Positions 7,208-15,072 of a stretch of DNA of 64,000 nt are shown here, one piece after another. The notes beneath the pieces were generated by a model, which was given only the letters and a program-made list of their open reading frames with translations, did no database searches and was not told where the DNA came from. Each line of letters opens with the position of its first letter. Positions within the stretch are counted from its first letter, which is position 1. Source of the DNA: Flavobacterium sp. (GTDB taxonomy: Bacteria > Bacteroidota > Bacteroidia > Flavobacteriales > Flavobacteriaceae). Both the position numbers and the translations under genes were made by a program. The stretch covers positions 421,665 to 485,664 of the forward strand of contig NZ_SEBR01000004.1 of the NCBI RefSeq assembly GCF_004295795.1. The letters run 5' to 3'.

Positions 7208-9448
7208 TCATTCGAACAAAGCGTCGAAGTGGATAGGCAAATCATACAAGCGTTTTCCCGTTGCATTGAAAATGGCGTTCGCGATGGCGGCCGGAACCGC
7301 GACAATCCCGATCTCGCCCACGCCTTTCACGCCCAATTCGTTGATGATTCCGTCTTTCTCGTCCACAAAAATCACGTCTATCTCCGGAATATCGGCGTGC
7401 ACAGGAATGTGATATTCGCCAAGGTTGGCATTCATGTATTTCCCGAGGTTTTCGTCCAGGATCGTTTCTTCGTACAAAGCCTTGCTCATGCCCCAAATTA
7501 TCGAGCCTTTGATCTGGCTGCCCGCTGTTTTAGGGTTGATGATCTTTCCGGCGGCGATCGCGGTCGTGACTTTTTTGACGGTTATCGTCTTGAGTTGCCT
7601 GTCGATTTCCACCTCTACAAAAGCGGCACTGTGCGTAGCCATGCTGTATTTGCGAAGCTTGAGGAGTTTAGGCCCGGCCAGTTTGGTTGTTTTGATTTCG
7701 CGGTTTTCGTTGATTCGGATGACTTCTGACAGCGAAATTGAAATCTTCGGATCGCTTTTGAGCAAAATTCGCCCGTCCTGAAAAAGTACCGATTCCTCGT
7801 TTGCCTTTTCGAAACCTTTGATTCCAGCCTTGGAGACGATCTTCACTATTTTTTTCCTAAGATCTTTTGTCGCCACGACAATTCCCGCGCTCACTGATGC
7901 AGTCATCGCCGATCCGCCCTGAAACATCGAAAACGGCATTTTGCTGTCGCCGTAAGAAACATTCACATCAGACATTTTCAAACCCATTTGATCCGCGGCC
8001 ATTTGCGTCATGATCGTAAGCGTGCCAGTTCCGATATCGGTCGTGGCGTTGTCGATCGCGAGTTTCGCATCTTTGGTAAGCGTCGCCCGAATTCGCGTCG
8101 GGAATTGGTAGGCGTCCCAAATTCCCGTTGCCATTCCGTAGCCGATGAGTCGGTTTCCGTCTACGGTTTTTCCGGGCTGCGGATTGCGTTTTTCCCATCC
8201 GAATTTCTTGGCCGCCTCGAGGTAACATTCGCGCAAAGCCTTACTCGTGAAAGGTTTTTGAGATGAAGGATCGATTTCGGAATAATTCTTTAGCCGAAAT
8301 TCTAAAGGATCGATCTTCAATTGGAAAGCGAGTTCGTCCATCATGCATTCGATGGCGGGCATTCCCGTAACGCCACCCGGAGCGCGCATATCGATCGGAC
8401 TGGCCAGATCAAGCGGCGCCAACTGGTATTCGAACAGCGTATTTTCACACGGATAAAGCTTGTGGCTCCAAGGCACGACAATCTCGGCATAATCCTCATA
8501 AGTCGAGGTTTCCCCAATGGCTTTGTGGTGCATCGCGGTAAGTTTCCCGTTTTCATCGGTCGCGAACTTCAATTCCTGGACCGTTTGCGGACGGTGCCCA
8601 AAAGCGAACATCTGTTTCCGATCCAAAGTCAGACGCACGTTTCGCTTGAGTTCGAGAGCGGCCATCACACAAAGAAAAAGTTGGTACTGCGGACGCAATC
8701 CGGAACCGAAACCGCCGCCCACGAAAGGAGCGACGACACGCACGTCCTTGAAACGCAACCCAAAAACGTTGGCCACATAAACCTGATTGTTTACCGTGCC
8801 TTGCGTCTTGTCATAGATCGTGATTTTTCCTTTGCCTTCGTAAACGACGGTCGATGCGAAAAGCTCGATCGGATTGTGGTGTTCGGTGCCGTGGCGGTAG
8901 ATCGAATTTTGTGTGAATGCCGAATTTTCGTAAGCGGTTTCAAAATCTCCGGTAGGTTTTGGCGGAGGCGGTTTCAAGGCCGTGGCCAATCCTTTCTGCG
9001 GATCGCGCGCTTTGTCGAGATTGCTTTCGAGTTTGGTGGCGTGCGGTTCCTGTTCATATTCGACCTTGACGAGCGAGGCGGCATAACGCGCTGTCTCGAA
9101 ATCGTCGGCCACGACCAACGCGATCGGCTGTCCGTTGTATTTTATCCTATCGTCAGACAACGGCTTGAAAACCTTGCCCGGAGGCGCGTCCATGTCGGCA
9201 TACTGAAAATCGAACCAAGCCAGTGACGGCCTGTTTTCATGCGTAAAAATCCTGATCACGCCTGGTATTTTTTCGGCTTCGGATGTATCGATCGACGCGA
9301 TTCTTCCCTTGGTGATTTTTGCGTTCACGACGTAGCTGTGCAACAAGTCCTGAACGTCATATTCGGCTGCGTATTTCGCTTTTCCGGTTACTTTCAACGG
9401 ACCTTCGATTCTGTTGATGGCTTGGCCGGTATAAGGTGCTTTCGACAT
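7208..9448 (-). CDS. Molybdenum hydroxylase, molybdopterin-binding subunit (YagR/PaoC-like)
   Basis: A 746-residue large subunit of the xanthine dehydrogenase/aldehyde oxidase family. The ATG at 9448 follows the FAD-subunit stop by 11 bp; the frame upstream overlaps that gene and was excluded. Seen in order: INRIEGPLKVTGKAKYAAEYD, the molybdopterin-contact VGGGFGSGLRPQ, the substrate-pocket region SPIDMRAPGG, QGGSAMTASVSAG, and the C-terminal catalytic Glu in VKGVGEIGIVAVP. The family oxidises aldehydes or heterocycles by hydroxylation at molybdenum. There is no Tat signal, so the complex is probably cytoplasmic, unlike E. coli PaoABC. It is the last gene of a three-gene operon; no maturation chaperone (XdhC/PaoD type) is adjacent. 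Confidence 0.95.
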   Translation of the reverse strand: MSKAPYTGQAINRIEGPLKVTGKAKYAAEYDVQDLLHSYVVNAKITKGRIASIDTSEAEKIPGVIRIFTHENRPSLAWFDFQYADMDAPPGKVFKPLSDDRIKYNGQPIALVVADDFETARYAASLVKVEYEQEPHATKLESNLDKARDPQKGLATALKPPPPKPTGDFETAYENSAFTQNSIYRHGTEHHNPIELFASTVVYEGKGKITIYDKTQGTVNNQVYVANVFGLRFKDVRVVAPFVGGGFGSGLRPQYQLFLCVMAALELKRNVRLTLDRKQMFAFGHRPQTVQELKFATDENGKLTAMHHKAIGETSTYEDYAEIVVPWSHKLYPCENTLFEYQLAPLDLASPIDMRAPGGVTGMPAIECMMDELAFQLKIDPLEFRLKNYSEIDPSSQKPFTSKALRECYLEAAKKFGWEKRNPQPGKTVDGNRLIGYGMATGIWDAYQFPTRIRATLTKDAKLAIDNATTDIGTGTLTIMTQMAADQMGLKMSDVNVSYGDSKMPFSMFQGGSAMTASVSAGIVVATKDLRKKIVKIVSKAGIKGFEKANEESVLFQDGRILLKSDPKISISLSEVIRINENREIKTTKLAGPKLLKLRKYSMATHSAAFVEVEIDRQLKTITVKKVTTAIAAGKIINPKTAGSQIKGSIIWGMSKALYEETILDENLGKYMNANLGEYHIPVHADIPEIDVIFVDEKDGIINELGVKGVGEIGIVAVPAAIANAIFNATGKRLYDLPIHFDALFE

Positions 9449-9459
9449 TTCCTGTGGTT

Positions 9460-10479
9460 TTAAAGTGAAGGTTGCGCGCCGATGCGCTGTGTTTCCGGAT
9501 GCAACGCCATTTGCGCATTTCTCACGATCGCCTTTTTGGCCAGATCGACCTTGAACGCATTGTGCTCGAATGTTCTTGCGCCTTCCAGAATCATGTCGGC
9601 GGCTTGTTCGAGAAGGACGTCGGAATAGATTTTGTCCTTGAGGAAAGCTTCGGCCGTCGGAACGCGCCAAGGTTTGTGGGCGACACCGCCGAGTGCGATC
9701 CTGGCCTGTCGTATCGTATTGCCGTCCATCTCAAAAGCCGTGGCGACCGACACTAGCGCAAATGCATAGGAATGTCTGTCGCGCAATTTGAGGTACGAAG
9801 AATGTTTCGGGAAACCCGATGCGGGCAAATCGATCGAGGTTATCAGTTCGCCGGCTTCGAGCGTGTTGTCGATTTGGGGCGAATCTCCGGCAAGCCGATG
9901 GAATTCCGAGAACGGGATTTGCCTTTCGCCATTTCTTCCGTAAACATTCACGGTTGCCTCGAGTGCCGCCAATGCCACGCACATATCCGAAGGAAAAACC
10001 GCAATGCAGTCCTCGCTCGCGCCAAGAATCGCATGGATTCTGTTGTAACCCGATTTCGCCGGACAGCCCGAACCCGGATTTCGCTTGTTGCAAGGCACAT
10101 CCGGATCGTAAAAATAGTAACAGCGCGTGCGTTGCAACAGATTGCCTCCATTGGTTGCCATGTTCCGGATTTGTGCCGAAGCGCCCGCCAGGATCGCCTT
10201 GGAAAGCAAAGGATAGCGCTGCTCGACCAATTGATGGTAAGCGGTTTCGGCATTTGTCACCAATGCGCCCAATCGCAATCCGCCGTCTGGAAGTTCCGTT
10301 ATGGTCTTGGATTCGGGCAAATCGTTTATGTCAACAAGCGTTTTTGGATGGGCGATGTCGTATTTCCAAAGGTCTAGCAGGTTTGTTCCGCCCGCGACGA
10401 ACATCGCTTCCGGAATATCGGCAACGACCGAAACGGCTTCCGGCTGGCTCGCGACTTTTATGTACTTAAATGGATTCAT
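9460..10479 (-). CDS. Molybdenum hydroxylase, FAD subunit with extra iron-sulfur motif (YagS/PaoB-like)
   Basis: A 339-residue FAD-binding subunit. The FAD-contact VAGGTNLLDLWK lies near residue 29 and NGGNLLQRTRC near residue 111. A Cys-rich insertion follows (RCYYFYDPDVPCNKRNPGSGC, then DCIAVFPSDMC), the feature that in PaoB-type subunits holds an additional [4Fe-4S] cluster. The CO-dehydrogenase flavoprotein C-terminal domain is seen in the FALVSVATAFEM and RIALGGVAHKPWR regions. The start overlaps the end of the [2Fe-2S] gene by 14 bp, so translation is probably coupled. It transfers electrons from the [2Fe-2S] centres to an acceptor. Confidence 0.94.
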   Translation of the reverse strand: MNPFKYIKVASQPEAVSVVADIPEAMFVAGGTNLLDLWKYDIAHPKTLVDINDLPESKTITELPDGGLRLGALVTNAETAYHQLVEQRYPLLSKAILAGASAQIRNMATNGGNLLQRTRCYYFYDPDVPCNKRNPGSGCPAKSGYNRIHAILGASEDCIAVFPSDMCVALAALEATVNVYGRNGERQIPFSEFHRLAGDSPQIDNTLEAGELITSIDLPASGFPKHSSYLKLRDRHSYAFALVSVATAFEMDGNTIRQARIALGGVAHKPWRVPTAEAFLKDKIYSDVLLEQAADMILEGARTFEHNAFKVDLAKKAIVRNAQMALHPETQRIGAQPSL

Positions 10480-10957
10480 GGGACTGGTTTTTCTTTACGG
10501 ACATTATGGCATCGATGATTCCTTCGTTTGCGCCGCATCTGCAAAGGTTGCCGCTCATGAGTTCCGTGACTTCTTCTCGTGAATTCGCCTTGTTTTCGAT
10601 AAGCATTCCCATCGCGCTGCAAATTTGTCCGGGCGTGCAATAGCCGCATTGGAAAGCATCGTGATCGATGAAGGCTTGCTGCAAAGGATGCAGTCTGTTT
10701 TCAGATTCTGCAATGCCTTCGATCGTCGTGATGACAGTATTTTCTTTCATTACCGCCAAGGTGAGGCAACTCAGCACGCGTTTGTCGTCGCACAAAACCG
10801 TGCACGCCCCGCATTGTCCGTGATCGCAGCCTTTTTTTGTTCCGGTGAGCTGCAGGCGTTCGCGCAAGGCATCCAATAATGTAACCCACGGCCTGACCGA
10901 AAGCGAATGGTTTCTTCCGTTTACGTGGAGATTGATCTGCGTTGTAGTTTGATCCAT
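10466..10957 (-). CDS. Molybdenum hydroxylase, [2Fe-2S] subunit (YagT/PaoA-like)
   Basis: A 163-residue protein with two [2Fe-2S] domains. The plant-ferredoxin-type cluster is CDHGQCGACTVLC (with a further Cys in VLSCLTLAV) and the helical domain cluster is FQCGYCTPGQIC ... MSGNLCRCG. It begins MDQTTTQINLHVNG, with no twin-arginine leader, in contrast to periplasmic PaoA. First gene of the operon: the order [2Fe-2S], FAD, molybdopterin matches PaoABC. No regulator or permease is adjacent, so the substrate cannot be inferred from context. Confidence 0.95.
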   Translation of the reverse strand: MDQTTTQINLHVNGRNHSLSVRPWVTLLDALRERLQLTGTKKGCDHGQCGACTVLCDDKRVLSCLTLAVMKENTVITTIEGIAESENRLHPLQQAFIDHDAFQCGYCTPGQICSAMGMLIENKANSREEVTELMSGNLCRCGANEGIIDAIMSVKKNQSHESI

Positions 10958-11219
10958 TTTGTCCGATTTAGTGACTCAGAAACCAATACTCAAATTGGCC
11001 TTCTACGTAAGTTCCTGCTTTTAATCGAAGCTTCGTGGTAAGGGAATGTTAATGGTTTGGGGCGTCGCGCTATTTAGAGTCGTTACAGAAAAGAAGTTTC
11101 CAAACCGTTCGAAATCGAGACCTTTTTATCGGATGGAAATAATTTGGAACGCCGATTTTAACAGATTCTCACGGATTTCGCGGATTTTATTCGTTGTCCG
11201 ATGCGAAAGACCACGGGCG

Positions 11220-11336
11220 TTATTTCGGAAAATCTTCGAGGATCGCCAACAGACACCATCCGATAAGCAAAACGATCGCAAAACCAAAGTAGACGGCGAA
11301 AGTATCGGGACGGTTGTGGTTGAGCCTGTTTCTCAT
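11220..11336 (-). CDS. Possible 38-residue single-helix membrane protein
   Basis: A 38-residue peptide with a polar N-terminus (MRNRLNHNRPDTF) and one strong membrane segment (YFGFAIVLLIGWCLLAIL) ending EDFPK. The start is the ATG at 11336, although the frame continues upstream. It lies in a gene-poor 572-bp gap (10958-11529) that also holds an ACAGATTCTCACGGATT element at 11161-11177, similar to one at 3127-3143. The hydrophobic pattern is coherent, but the length makes it uncertain. Confidence 0.4.
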   Translation of the reverse strand: MRNRLNHNRPDTFAVYFGFAIVLLIGWCLLAILEDFPK

Positions 11337-11529
11337 TTTTTTTTCGGATGAAGAGTTGGCAAAATTACTATCTGACGTCGCGAATCCGTTACATCGCCTA
11401 TTGCAAAATTCCCACATTTTCAATTTTATGGGCCGATTGTCAGTTCCGTAAAAAACACACTCCTAATACATTGCCAAAAGCCGATGTGTTTCGTCAAGTT
11501 TGAGATACCTTGAAGTAAAATTTCACGAC

Positions 11530-12954
11530 ATGAAAATCTTGCTGACCGGCGCAACAGGTTACATAGGACAAAGACTACTGCCGACCCTTTTGGAATTGGG
11601 ACACGAAGTTTACTGCTGCGTGCGCAATGTATCGGGTTTCGACGCGACGCGTTTCGGGAAGCGCTCGAACCTGAAAGTACTTGAAGTCGATCTCACCGAC
11701 GCCGCATCGCTGGAGCAAATTCCTGTGGACATCGACGCCGCCTATTATTTGGTGCATTCCATGGGAAATACCGCCGATTTCGGCAAGATCGAGGAAGAAT
11801 CGGCGCGCAATTTCGCCACTGCCTTGTCGCGAACCAACGCCCGTCAGGTCATTTACCTTAGCGGAATCGTGAATTCGGAACAGTTGTCGAAACATCTGAC
11901 CTCAAGAAAGAAAGTGGAGGACATTTTATTTGGCGGAAAAATACCCGCGACCGTTCTTCGCGCCGGAATCATCGTGGGATCGGGCAGCGCTTCGTTCGAG
12001 ATCATCCGCGATCTGACCGAAAAACTGCCAGTCATGGTCGCCCCGAGATGGCTGAAGACAAAATGCCAGCCCATCGCGATCCGCAACGTCATACAATTTC
12101 TCAGCAAGGTTTTGCTCGAAGAGTTCACATTCGACAAACACTACGACATCTACGGGCCGGACATCCTGAATTACAAACAGATGCTTTTGGAATTTGCGCG
12201 CGTACGCGGACTCAAGCGGAGGATTTTGCTCTTGCCCGTAATGACTCCGAAGCTTTCCTCGTTTTGGCTGTATTTTGTGACTTCGACTTCTTACGATCTG
12301 GCGCGCAATCTCGTTGAAAGCATGAAAGTAGACGTTGTGGCAAAACCAAACGACCTGGCCGAACGCCTCGGGATTTCGCTCATTCCGTACGAAAAAGCGA
12401 TCCGGATGGCTTTCGACAAAATCGAACAGAACATGGTGCTTTCGAGCTGGAAGGATGCGCACGGCGGAAGGTATTCCAAAAAAACCGTGGCCAAGTTGCT
12501 CAAAGTGCCACAATTTGGCGTTTACACCGACAAGAAAACGAGAAAGACCGAAGATGCGGCCGAGGCTTCGAGAAAGATCTTCTCGATTGGAGGCGCTCAC
12601 GGTTGGTATTACGCGAACTGGCTTTGGAGTTTCAGGGGTTTTCTCGACAAGATGTTCGGTGGTGTCGGGCTGAATCGCGGACGCAAGAACGCAGGTTCGG
12701 TGGCGGCTGGAGACACGCTCGATTTTTGGCGCGTGATCCACGTGGACAAAGACCGAAACCGCCTTTTGCTCTACGCCGAGATGCGCATTCCGGGAGAAGC
12801 CTGGCTGGAATTCAAGATCAAAGGAGATACGGTTTACCAAACCGCCACTTTCAGGCCGCTGGGTTTGATGGGTCGGCTTTATTGGTTGGCGATGTTGCCG
12901 TTCCACTATTTTATTTTTGGAGGCATGATAAACAAGATCGCCACGCACGACTGA
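11530..12954 (+). CDS. NAD(P)-binding SDR-like protein with C-terminal DUF2867 domain (YbjT-like)
   Basis: A 474-residue cytoplasmic protein. The ATG at 11530 places the Rossmann motif at the very N-terminus (KILLTGATGYIGQRLL); the frame upstream adds ten unlikely residues. The first 290 residues are an atypical short-chain dehydrogenase/NmrA-like domain (YYLVHSMGN, QVIYLSGIV, VLRAGIIVGSGSASFE). The remaining part, containing HGWYYANWLWSFRGFLDKM and the late RLYWLAMLPFHYFIFGGM, matches DUF2867. E. coli YbjT has been reported as NADPH-linked, but the substrate is unknown. No partner gene is adjacent. Confidence 0.9.
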   Translation: MKILLTGATGYIGQRLLPTLLELGHEVYCCVRNVSGFDATRFGKRSNLKVLEVDLTDAASLEQIPVDIDAAYYLVHSMGNTADFGKIEEESARNFATALSRTNARQVIYLSGIVNSEQLSKHLTSRKKVEDILFGGKIPATVLRAGIIVGSGSASFEIIRDLTEKLPVMVAPRWLKTKCQPIAIRNVIQFLSKVLLEEFTFDKHYDIYGPDILNYKQMLLEFARVRGLKRRILLLPVMTPKLSSFWLYFVTSTSYDLARNLVESMKVDVVAKPNDLAERLGISLIPYEKAIRMAFDKIEQNMVLSSWKDAHGGRYSKKTVAKLLKVPQFGVYTDKKTRKTEDAAEASRKIFSIGGAHGWYYANWLWSFRGFLDKMFGGVGLNRGRKNAGSVAAGDTLDFWRVIHVDKDRNRLLLYAEMRIPGEAWLEFKIKGDTVYQTATFRPLGLMGRLYWLAMLPFHYFIFGGMINKIATHD

Positions 12955-13026
12955 TCTGATGGTTCAAAATGATTTATCAATTGCCGATGGATGAAAATTC
13001 ACCGACACAACACGTTCACCGAAACT

Positions 13027-13473
13027 ATGGAAAACAAGGCAAATAAAACAGATTGGCGGCTTGAGGTTTTGCGGTATTCGATATGCGCGGTGCTATTGTG
13101 GTTTGGGATTTTGAAATTCCTCGGCCCATCGGGTGTTTCGGATTCACTGGCGATAAGGACACTCGAAAAATTGACTTTCGGATATCTCAAAGGCGTTAGT
13201 TGCCTGTATTTCGTGGCCGTGCTTGAGTGCGTGATCGGAATCGGTTTGTTGGTAAAACGATGGCTCAAGCCATTTCTGATCTTGCTGGTCTTGCATCTGA
13301 TAGGAACTGCTGCGCCTTTGCTCCTTTTTCCGTCCGAAACCTGGAAAGCGTTTCTGATGCCGACGTTTGAAGGACAATACATCATCAAAAACGTCCTTAT
13401 CGTGGCAGGCGCGATCGTGCTTTCGGCCATTCCATCCGACAAGGATCTCAAAACCGGAAATCCCGGCACGTAA
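13027..13473 (+). CDS. DoxX/DUF417-like small membrane protein
   Basis: A 148-residue integral membrane protein with four hydrophobic segments. The first contains LRYSICAVLLWFGILKFLGP, which is typical of DUF417/YkgB and related DoxX proteins, and the others are LYFVAVLECVIGIGLLV, LILLVLHLIGTAAPLLL and IKNVLIVAGAIVLSAI. The ATG at 13027 is preferred; an upstream in-frame ATG at 12991 adds twelve polar residues. Located 72 bp after the YbjT-like gene on the same strand. Function unknown; DoxX-like proteins are often linked to thiol or quinone redox balance. Confidence 0.82.
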   Translation: MENKANKTDWRLEVLRYSICAVLLWFGILKFLGPSGVSDSLAIRTLEKLTFGYLKGVSCLYFVAVLECVIGIGLLVKRWLKPFLILLVLHLIGTAAPLLLFPSETWKAFLMPTFEGQYIIKNVLIVAGAIVLSAIPSDKDLKTGNPGT

Positions 13474-13645
13474 TGCGAACCGCGAACTTATCCGAATTTG
13501 GTTCGGACAAAAATTAGTTATATCGAAATAGTTGGCTTTGTCGCATTTCGGCTTCGTCGGGCACTTCGCAAGTTTAACATCTGTTTATCACATTTAGCCC
13601 TAAAATAGTCGCCGATTGCGAACTCTATTGCTTTCCTTTGCAGCA

Positions 13646-13924
13646 ATGGAGAGATTTATACGTGAGCAGAAGATCGTGAGGGAAAGTATGAGTCTTAAGC
13701 TAAAACAAATCCGGGCGGAACACGGCAAGAAATTAGCCGATTTTGAATTGGAATATTTCGAGTTGGCCACCTATTACACTTACTCTTTTTCGGTAGGCGA
13801 CTGTCTGGGATGCGAGTGGTATTTTTCGTCGGTGGCCAAACATTACCAGCGTTTGTTGCCGGCAGAAGTCGCAAATGAAATACAACGGGCACTTGCCCAA
13901 AGCGTAATCGAAGCCAGATATTGA
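13646..13924 (+). CDS. Hypothetical protein, 92 residues
   Basis: A charged N-terminal helix (MERFIREQKIVRESMSLKLKQIRAEHGKKLADFELEY, in part) followed by an aromatic-rich segment (ATYYTYSFSVGDCLGCEWYFSS) with a CLGC pair, and a helical end (PAEVANEIQRALAQSVIEARY). ATGs at 13646 and 13688 are both possible starts; I chose the former. No signal peptide or membrane helix. Convergent with the next gene, 4 bp apart. I do not recognise it. Confidence 0.55.
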   Translation: MERFIREQKIVRESMSLKLKQIRAEHGKKLADFELEYFELATYYTYSFSVGDCLGCEWYFSSVAKHYQRLLPAEVANEIQRALAQSVIEARY

Positions 13925-13928
13925 GCTG

Positions 13929-14264
13929 TCAAAAATGGAATTCATATTCGGGATGCAAACGCAAATCATTGAGGATCTGTAGCGCTTCCTTTGAATCTTT
14001 CGCGGGCACGAACCAAATGCTGTAGATGATCTGATCTGACGTAAAAGCCATCGGGCTGAGCGATTTTGTCAAAAAAGACGATTTGGTGAAATGATAGGTT
14101 TTGGGCAGCGTCACATAACTTTGGAGCACCAACAGATTCTGTCCCGTGAAATTACTGAAAGTCCTGTGCAAGGCCTCGTGTGATTCGTAAGAGTTTTTGC
14201 TTCCGTGAAGAATATTTTCGAAAGCCGTTTGGATCCCGTCGAGTTCAAGGTTCGTGTTTGTCAA
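13929..14264 (-). CDS. Hypothetical protein, 111 residues
   Basis: A soluble protein with a helical N-terminus (LELDGIQTAFENILHG), a central FTGQNLLVLQSYVTLPKTYHF segment, and a strand-rich C-terminal half (IIYSIWFVPAKDSKEALQILNDLRLHPEYEFHF, in part) that looks like a ferredoxin-like alpha/beta element. No signal peptide and no recognisable family. The frame is intact and its codon use matches that of neighbours. Confidence 0.6.
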   Translation of the reverse strand: MTNTNLELDGIQTAFENILHGSKNSYESHEALHRTFSNFTGQNLLVLQSYVTLPKTYHFTKSSFLTKSLSPMAFTSDQIIYSIWFVPAKDSKEALQILNDLRLHPEYEFHF

Positions 14265-14349
14265 TATGTTTTATTTGAATAATCGAAGTTACGCCCTTTT
14301 TGAACGCGGACGCCTTTTTGGGCATGTAAGTACAACAAAGACAAATAGT

Positions 14350-14442
14350 TCAGCCCAGAACGACAACAATAAGCAACGAAACTGTGGCAAGTACCGTTAT
14401 TGTTAGGATCGAGATTGACAGGCGCATTATAAAAGATTTCAT
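14350..14442 (-). CDS. Possible 30-residue single-helix membrane peptide
   Basis: A short frame MKSFIMRLSISILTITVLAT followed by VSLLIVVVLG and a stop. Almost the entire sequence after MRL is a membrane helix with a positively charged N-terminus. It lies in the 364-bp gap 14265-14628, where no other gene is convincing. It may be a small membrane protein or a chance frame. Confidence 0.3.
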   Translation of the reverse strand: MKSFIMRLSISILTITVLATVSLLIVVVLG

Positions 14443-14628
14443 TCGTAGTGTTTTCTGCAAAATTACAGTTTGCGGGATGCTATCGCTTACATCATTTTTT
14501 TTAATCGTTATACCGATTTGTACTTGTGGTAGCGAGTGTTTGACACCTTTTAAATTTTTCCGCCTGATTTTTCCAAAACCGGGGAGAATTTTTTACCTTA
14601 AAGACTAAATCTCCTAACAAAATCTGAA

Positions 14629-14994
14629 ATGAGCGATTCCTCTTACACTATGTTAGTCAATAAACTCGAAGCCTTCAACCAAAAAAAATGCGAATTGGAC
14701 GAGGCAAAAATTCGTGCGGTGTTCGAGTACATCGGCCTTAAGCCAGCCGATTACAAGGAAGGCGAATGTTTCAAATGGGATCGCATCCTGATTTCGGTGC
14801 CCGACCAAAAGAAATTCATCGAGTTGCAACAACTAGAGAATCTTTGCGAGAATGTCGAATTTCTGCTCAACCGCCATTCGGACGCTTATTTCGTTTGCGA
14901 TTACGAAGATTGGCGACGCGCATCATTGGGCAAAGGCATGGACGAACTCGACAAGATGTTGCGAAAGGGTTTCGGATCTTTTTCCAGAAACTGA
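14629..14994 (+). CDS. Hypothetical protein, 121 residues
   Basis: A soluble, acidic protein of alternating helices and strands: KLEAFNQKKCELDEAKIRAV, then WDRILISVPDQKKFIELQQLENLCENVEFL and a DAYFVCDYEDWRRASLGKGMDELDKML tail. No signal peptide, membrane helix or familiar motif. It has a clear ATG start and good codon use, and is followed by a terminator that serves the convergent T9SS gene. Function unknown. Confidence 0.65.
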   Translation: MSDSSYTMLVNKLEAFNQKKCELDEAKIRAVFEYIGLKPADYKEGECFKWDRILISVPDQKKFIELQQLENLCENVEFLLNRHSDAYFVCDYEDWRRASLGKGMDELDKMLRKGFGSFSRN

Positions 14995-15020
14995 CAATTC
15001 CACGTTGATTTCGTTGCAAT

Positions 15021-15052
15021 AAAAAAAGCCGCCCAGTAGTTCCGAGCGGCCT
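15021..15052 (-). terminator. Rho-independent terminator of the T9SS protein gene
   Basis: Read on the minus strand: a GCCGC/GCGGC stem with a 13-nt loop, followed by seven T residues. It lies 21 bp beyond the stop of the 15073-17061 gene. Confidence 0.7.
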
Positions 15053-15072
15053 CACTACTCAAATAATTACGC

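Noticed and set aside
14384..14608. 74-codon plus-strand frame with GTG start
   Set aside because: Unusual start, overlaps the small membrane peptide candidate on the other strand, and shows no family features.
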